Source: Nitrospira sp. (GTDB lineage: Bacteria > Nitrospirota > Nitrospiria > Nitrospirales > Nitrospiraceae). From it: a stretch of 10,000 nucleotides of DNA. The first letter of the stretch is position 1. Every line of letters starts with the position of its first letter. The position numbers and the translations under genes were made by a program. Under the pieces are notes generated by a model. That model searched no databases, had not been told where the DNA came from, and saw nothing but the letters and a program-made list of their open reading frames with translations. This document shows, one piece after another, positions 6,306-10,000 of this stretch. Location: contig JAIWOH010000094.1 in assembly GCA_020216985.1 (NCBI GenBank), forward strand, positions 1 through 10,000. The letters run 5' to 3'.

Positions 6306-7046
6306 TTACTGGGCGTCCCTCGATTCTCGCGCCAGTTTGAGAAAGACTTCTTCCAGATCGGCCTGGCCGAACCTGGCGACAATTTGCCGGGCCGTGCCCT
6401 CCGCAACGATCTTGCCTCGTTGAAGGAAGATGATTCGATCCGACATCTCCTCCATTTCCCGCATATTATGGGACGTATAGAGAATGCTGATCCCCGACGA
6501 TCGTCTCGCCTCTTTGAGCACGGCTCGAATCTTTTGGGCGATGTCAGGGTCCAAACTGGCGGTCGGCTCATCGAGAAAAAGAATCTTCGGCTCCGTGAGG
6601 AACGCCTTGGCTAGAGTCAGTCGCGTCAATTGCCCCGACGACAGATGCCGCGTCACTTTTCGGCGAAGCTCATCGATCTCCAGCTTTTTCAGGACTTGGT
6701 CCACGCGCCGGGCGATATCGGTCATCCCGTACAGCCTGGCGACGACCCAAAGATTTTCCTCGACGGTCAGCGACTGAGGCATCGAAATGTACGTTGACGA
6801 AAAATTCACCTTCTCCAGAATCGTTTCCCGGTGAGTCGCAAGGTCCAACCCGAACATTCGAATCGATCCCGCCGTCGGAGTAATAAGCCCGAGCAACATG
6901 TGAATCGTCGTCGTCTTGCCGGCCCCGTTGGGGCCGAGCAATCCGAGGATCTCTCCCGGCTGCACCGAAAACGAGACATCGTCGACGGCGGTGAAATCGC
7001 CGAACCGTTTGCGCAGATTGGTCACCTGAAGAACAGGGGCCGTCAT
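6306..7046 (-). CDS. ABC transporter ATP-binding protein (ABC-2 exporter partner)
   Basis: A 246-residue nucleotide-binding subunit with all core motifs: Walker A GPNGAGKTT (38-46), signature LSSGQ (135-139), Walker B ILFLDEP with catalytic E160, D-loop ASLDP, and H-loop histidine H193 in TSHN. It hydrolyses ATP to drive the permease encoded next. The region where the Q-loop glutamine is expected reads NFSSTYISMPQSLTVEEN, and the aligned position appears to be Ser or Thr instead of Gln; a related subfamily of ABC-2 ATPases with an NFSSPY-type motif is known to me, so this may be a subfamily trait. The start is placed at the ATG at 7046, giving the typical N-terminus MTAPVLQVTNLRKRFG; the longer frame to 7109 would overlap the cytochrome gene. 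Only 17 bp separate it from the cytochrome stop, which indicates co-transcription with the Mo-cofactor/cytochrome genes. Confidence 0.92.
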   Translation of the reverse strand: MTAPVLQVTNLRKRFGDFTAVDDVSFSVQPGEILGLLGPNGAGKTTTIHMLLGLITPTAGSIRMFGLDLATHRETILEKVNFSSTYISMPQSLTVEENLWVVARLYGMTDIARRVDQVLKKLEIDELRRKVTRHLSSGQLTRLTLAKAFLTEPKILFLDEPTASLDPDIAQKIRAVLKEARRSSGISILYTSHNMREMEEMSDRIIFLQRGKIVAEGTARQIVARFGQADLEEVFLKLARESRDAQ

Positions 7047-7063
7047 AGCGGAGAGGAGATCCT

Positions 7064-7762
7064 TTACAAGAACGCGGCGATCTTTTCCGCAAGGTGACAG
7101 GTATCGCACTTGCGGTCCAAGACCTTCCCTTGATACCGGGTCTTTCCATCATGGCATCGGAAACAGTCGCTGAGTGCCCTCTCATGGAGGTACGAGCCTT
7201 CCGGACGGTCTGGAGACCATGGCTTGTCGTCGGCAGAAACATGACCACGCGGAATCACGATGGGATACCCCTTGATCGGCCGATCGTGCACGACGCCGGC
7301 ATGGCACGTCGTACAACCTTCTCCCTGCCGTCGAGCCTCGAACGCCTGCATGTGTTTCCCATGACTCATAATGAGGCCCACATCTTTGACCGGCGACGGC
7401 AGGTCCCGGGGGGCCACTTCGGAAACCCGGCCGATATGGCGATGGCAGCTCAGACAGAGATCAGACTCGACCCGCGCTTTCAAATTATGCGCGTCGGGAT
7501 GGGTCCCGGACAGATAGCGAACCGTATCCCGCACCCCGACCCAGACCTTATCGTGCATCCACCCTCCGATTCCCGGCCTCACATGACACGCCACGCACGT
7601 CACCGTTCTGTGGGAGGACGCGGCCCAGCTTTCATAGGAAGGCGCGATGAGATGACAGCCGGCGCAGAACGTCGGTCGGTCGGTGAGAGGGGCCGCGATG
7701 GCGACGAGCGCGATCGCTCCGGCGACGAAACCCAGTATAAGCGCGCTAGGTTTCCAGCTCAT
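7064..7762 (-). CDS. Membrane-anchored six-haem c-type cytochrome, NapC/NirT-like
   Basis: The 232-residue protein has one N-terminal membrane anchor (residues 7-25, ALILGFVAGAIALVAIAAP) and a periplasmic part with six CxxCH haem-attachment motifs, with cysteines starting at C33, C56, C103, C150, C200 and C219. The first part (FCAGCH, SHRTVTCVACHVRPG, CLSCH) resembles NapC/NirT/NrfH quinol dehydrogenases, which carry four haems in roughly this length; the two additional C-terminal haems are unusual for that family. Such proteins take electrons from the membrane quinone pool and pass them to periplasmic reductases, or the reverse. HGKH at residues 134-137 may supply distal haem ligands. The start is the ATG at 7762, which overlaps the end of mobB by 17 bp and gives MSWKPSALIL directly before the anchor; the frame upstream of it (to 7927) is a shadow of mobB. 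No Shine-Dalgarno is clear, so translation may be coupled to mobB. The redox partner is not in the window. Confidence 0.88.
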   Translation of the reverse strand: MSWKPSALILGFVAGAIALVAIAAPLTDRPTFCAGCHLIAPSYESWAASSHRTVTCVACHVRPGIGGWMHDKVWVGVRDTVRYLSGTHPDAHNLKARVESDLCLSCHRHIGRVSEVAPRDLPSPVKDVGLIMSHGKHMQAFEARRQGEGCTTCHAGVVHDRPIKGYPIVIPRGHVSADDKPWSPDRPEGSYLHERALSDCFRCHDGKTRYQGKVLDRKCDTCHLAEKIAAFL

Positions 7763-8276
7763 GCGCCGATCGAGCGCGTCGGGGGAAATGTCGCACGATG
7801 AGCGCGGCGACCGCCGACACATCGTCCAGGCCGAAGACCGGAACGCCGAAATCCGCCGGCTTGTCCGACACGACCGCCAGCAACCCCTCCGTCGAGATGG
7901 GAATTTCGCCTGGTTGGTCGCGGACAATGAGAATCTTGGAATACCCTTCGTGCTTCCATCCCTCGGCGATAATCAAATCATAACTGTCGTCCAGAAATCG
8001 ATCCCGCACGTCCTCGACTTTCAACTGATCCGACACGTCGGCGAAAAGCGCCATACTTCCTTTTGACAGGACCACGACGCTGCTGGCTCCCGCGCGTTTA
8101 TGGCGCCAACTGTCCTTGCCTTCCGTGTCCAAATCAAACCCGTGTCCGGCATGTTTCACCGTCGCCACTTTATAGCCGACGCGAACCAATTCGGGAATCA
8201 GGCGCTCGATGAAAGTAGTTTTCCCGCTGTTTGAGCGCCCGACAAAACAAATAATCGGAATCGCCATCATGGTCAT
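7746..8276 (-). CDS. mobB: Molybdopterin-guanine dinucleotide biosynthesis protein MobB
   Basis: A 176-residue GTP-binding P-loop protein that assists MobA in forming the molybdopterin guanine dinucleotide cofactor. The N-terminus IPIICFVGRSNSGKTTFIERLI contains the Walker A GRSNSGKT (13-20). The family block VKHAGHGFDLDTEGKDSWRHKRAGA (40-64) and LIIAEGWKHEGYSKI (101-115) are both present. The length is normal. Three ATGs cluster at 8276, 8270 and 8267; none has a good ribosome binding site, so the exact start is uncertain by up to three residues. The gene follows moeA after 133 bp and its end overlaps the cytochrome start by 17 bp. The 133-bp gap holds an 18-codon frame that ends on the mobB ATG (see findings). 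Assignment is firm by motifs and by its position next to moeA. Confidence 0.93.
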   Translation of the reverse strand: MTMMAIPIICFVGRSNSGKTTFIERLIPELVRVGYKVATVKHAGHGFDLDTEGKDSWRHKRAGASSVVVLSKGSMALFADVSDQLKVEDVRDRFLDDSYDLIIAEGWKHEGYSKILIVRDQPGEIPISTEGLLAVVSDKPADFGVPVFGLDDVSAVAALIVRHFPRRARSAHELET

Positions 8277-8409
8277 GATCTAGTAGCAATACAATGCCTA
8301 TGCGACAATGAAACCGCAGCCTCCCTCATTAACGGTTGCGGCGGCTCCTTTTCTCTTGCGATTGATTCAAGGGCGACACATCAGGTCGGCGATCATCCTC
8401 ACCGACCCC

Positions 8410-9714
8410 CTAACAGCAGGACGATCGAGGTCCGCCGGGACGATCGAAACGGTCCGCATCGGCAGCCCAGGCCTCACCGCTCAAGAGCTGAACCGTCACG
8501 GAATCTCCCGGATTGAGTTTTTCAATCTCGACCGGAACGTCGATCAGACAGTTGGCCTTGACCATTGAGGTGAGAATGCCGGACCCCTGGTCGCCCGTCG
8601 TCCGAACTTTGAATACTCCGTGTTCACGAGTCAGGATCCCTCTCAGGAAATGCCGCCGGTCCGGCCGCTTTGAAAAATGTTCTTGAAACACCGCCTCCAC
8701 GGTCGGGCGTTCGTACGTTCGGCGGCCCGCCATTTTGAGGATGGCCGGGCGGACCAGTTGCTCGAACGTGATCATCGAAGAGACGGGATTTCCCGGCAAT
8801 CCGAAGGCCGGCTTTCCCTGGATTTTGCCGAAAGCGAGCGGCTGACCGGGCTTGATCGCCAGTTTCCAGAAATTCATCTCGGCGCCGATCTCTTGAAACA
8901 CGGCCTTGGTAAAGTCATAGTCTCCCATGGATACCCCGCCCGAGAGAACCAACATGTCCGCGCTCATTCCCTGGAAGATTTTTTCTTTCAGCGCCGCCCG
9001 CGTATCGCGCGCGATGCCAAGCAGCAACGGAACGCCTCCGGCCTCCTGCACGGCCGCGGCGATCCCGTAGCTGTTCGAGTTGACGATCTTGTCGTCGCTC
9101 GGACGCTCGTCGAGATCGGCCAGTTCGTCTCCCGTCGACAGAATCGCGACGCGCGGTCGCTGATGGACAAACACGAACGGCTTCGCCAGAACGGCCAGCA
9201 TGCCCACTTCCCCGGGTCGAATCAGTACGCCCTTTTCGATGATGCACGAGCCCTTCGTCACGTCTTCGCCCTGCAGACGAATGTTGGCGCCCCGTGGCTC
9301 CGGTTTGAAGACGCGGACCGTTCCCGCCTGAGGCTCCGTATCCTCAACCTTCACGACCGTGTCCGCCCCCTGTGGAATCGGCGCGCCGGTCATAATTCTG
9401 ATCGCCTCTCCGGCTTGAACCGTTTTCGACGGCATTTTGCCGGCCGGCACTTCTTCGATCACCCTCAGCGTCACGGGTCTCTGGATTGCGTACTCTTGCC
9501 TGATATCTTCCCAGCGGACTGCAAATCCGTCCATGGCGCTGTTGTTCCACGGCGGATTGTCCCGCTCTGCGACGACGTCCTCTCCGAGCGTTCTCCCGAG
9601 TGCGTCGAGAACGGAAACCTTCTCCACGCCCAGAGCGGTTACGGCGTCGAGCACCACGCGCCGGGCTTCATCAAGAGGAGTCAATCGGTCCCTGCCGTCT
9701 TGTCGATAAGCCAT
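8410..9714 (-). CDS. moeA: Molybdopterin molybdenumtransferase MoeA
   Basis: A 434-residue protein that inserts molybdate into adenylylated molybdopterin to form the molybdenum cofactor. It has the MoeA blocks in order: PPWNNSAMDGFAV (54-66) with the conserved active-site Asp (D62), MTGAPIPQGADTVVKVEDTE (108-127), STGDEL (193-198) with E197, LSGGVSMGDYD (257-267), IKPGQPLAFG (287-296) and GLPGNPVSS (305-313). The C-terminal beta domain ends around residue 413 (VTVQLLSGE), followed by a Asp/Arg/Pro tail ending SSCC that is not typical of the family and coincides with a small tandem duplication in the DNA. The start ATG at 9714 is 13 bp after the Mrp stop, so the two are likely co-transcribed; an AAGGG precedes it at about 10 bases. 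E. coli MoeA numbering of the catalytic residues is approximate here. Normal length otherwise. Confidence 0.95.
   Translation of the reverse strand: MAYRQDGRDRLTPLDEARRVVLDAVTALGVEKVSVLDALGRTLGEDVVAERDNPPWNNSAMDGFAVRWEDIRQEYAIQRPVTLRVIEEVPAGKMPSKTVQAGEAIRIMTGAPIPQGADTVVKVEDTEPQAGTVRVFKPEPRGANIRLQGEDVTKGSCIIEKGVLIRPGEVGMLAVLAKPFVFVHQRPRVAILSTGDELADLDERPSDDKIVNSNSYGIAAAVQEAGGVPLLLGIARDTRAALKEKIFQGMSADMLVLSGGVSMGDYDFTKAVFQEIGAEMNFWKLAIKPGQPLAFGKIQGKPAFGLPGNPVSSMITFEQLVRPAILKMAGRRTYERPTVEAVFQEHFSKRPDRRHFLRGILTREHGVFKVRTTGDQGSGILTSMVKANCLIDVPVEIEKLNPGDSVTVQLLSGEAWAADADRFDRPGGPRSSCC
8419..8456. repeat. Short imperfect tandem duplication at the moeA 3' end
   Basis: On the plus strand GGACGATCGAGGTCCG (8419-8434) and GGACGATCGAAACGGTCCG (8438-8456) are copies of one unit; the second carries three extra bases (AAC). 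Because the two copies are 19 bases apart, they are read in different frames within moeA, giving ADRFDRPG and then GPRSSCC as the protein tail. Confidence 0.6.
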
Positions 9715-9727
9715 CGAACGACCACCC

Positions 9728-10000
9728 TTAGATTTTTCGAGACCCCGTCCCTTTCAACAACGACTCGTTTCTCCTACAGAACGCTTCGACCTCATCGGCG
9801 ATGCGGTGGTAGGCCTCCGCGGTGGGCGTATCGGAATTGAAAAGCGCAAACGGCTCCCCCGCGTCTGATTGGGTGACCACCTCGGGATCCAGCGGAATAC
9901 GCCCGAGAAACGGTACCCCCATTTCCCGAGCGGAGGCTTCGCCGCCTCCCCGCCGAAACACGTCGATGTGTCCGCGGCAATGCGGGCATTCCAATCCGCT
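9728..10000 (-). CDS. mrp: Mrp/ApbC-type Fe-S carrier P-loop ATPase, C-terminal part
   Basis: The window holds only the last 90 codons; the frame is open at the right edge. The visible part starts SGLECPHCRGHIDVF and carries the CPHC motif whose two cysteines bridge a [4Fe-4S] cluster in Mrp/ApbC/NBP35 proteins, followed by GGGEASAREMGVPFLGRIPLDPEVV and SDAGEP, typical of that family's C-terminus. The P-loop lies beyond the window. The protein serves as an Fe-S cluster carrier in the cytoplasm. A TTG at 9994 could be mistaken for a start, but the frame continues through it. It is the first visible gene of the minus-strand cluster; its stop is 13 bp from the moeA start. Association with MoeA fits a role in loading Fe-S or molybdenum enzymes, as inference. 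Confidence 0.9.
   Translation of the reverse strand, partial: SGLECPHCRGHIDVFRRGGGEASAREMGVPFLGRIPLDPEVVTQSDAGEPFALFNSDTPTAEAYHRIADEVEAFCRRNESLLKGTGSRKI

Noticed and set aside
8314..8341. Inverted repeat CCGCAGCC/GGTTGCGG downstream of moeA as a terminator
   Set aside because: In the minus-strand RNA it contains an A-C mismatch and is followed only by TTTCATTGT, and the downstream genes look co-transcribed.
8677..9840. Long plus-strand frame of 387 codons across moeA
   Set aside because: Antisense to moeA, whose family motifs are complete; the translation is His/Arg-rich without recognisable domains.

Overview
The window is compact bacterial chromosomal DNA of moderately high GC. The gene set is an NFACT/RqcH ribosome-rescue protein, small zinc-ribbon and glycine-rich RRM proteins, a NapC-like multihaem cytochrome and molybdenum-cofactor genes. 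It is reminiscent of Nitrospirota (Nitrospira-like bacteria), but that assignment is inference from gene content and protein style, not from a marker gene. I see no rRNA, tRNA, CRISPR array, insertion sequence or phage gene.

Left part (1-3990): a minus-strand gene runs off the left edge. Its reading frame is open for 351 codons and is cut exactly where a HExxH metal-binding motif would begin. Upstream of it, also on minus, is a 74-residue zinc-ribbon protein. It is divergent from a plus-strand NFACT/RqcH-family gene, which is followed by an orphan single-domain response regulator.

Middle (4012-5426): two minus-strand genes converge on the regulator. One encodes a 2-oxoglutarate/Fe(II) dioxygenase, most likely starting at a GTG. 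The other encodes a glycine-rich single-RRM RNA-binding protein with an excellent Shine-Dalgarno sequence. A clear rho-independent terminator separates the two. A 245-bp stretch without a convincing gene lies upstream of the RRM gene.

Right part (5427-10000): six tightly spaced minus-strand genes look like one transcription unit. In transcription order they are the C-terminus of an Mrp/ApbC-type Fe-S carrier ATPase (cut by the right edge), MoeA, MobB, a membrane-anchored six-haem NapC/NirT-like cytochrome c, an ABC ATPase and an ABC-2 permease. Mrp, MoeA and MobB belong to Fe-S and molybdenum-cofactor assembly, and the cytochrome gene overlaps mobB by 17 bp. A reasonable inference is support of a periplasmic or membrane-associated molybdoenzyme electron-transfer chain, but no such enzyme is in the window and the ABC substrate is unknown.

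The window is mostly housekeeping or accessory-metabolism DNA. The points most worth a second look are the HExxH protein at the left edge, the six-haem cytochrome placed among Mo-cofactor genes, the short RqcH homologue that seems to lack its middle helix-hairpin-helix domain, and a small tandem duplication that formed the MoeA C-terminal tail.
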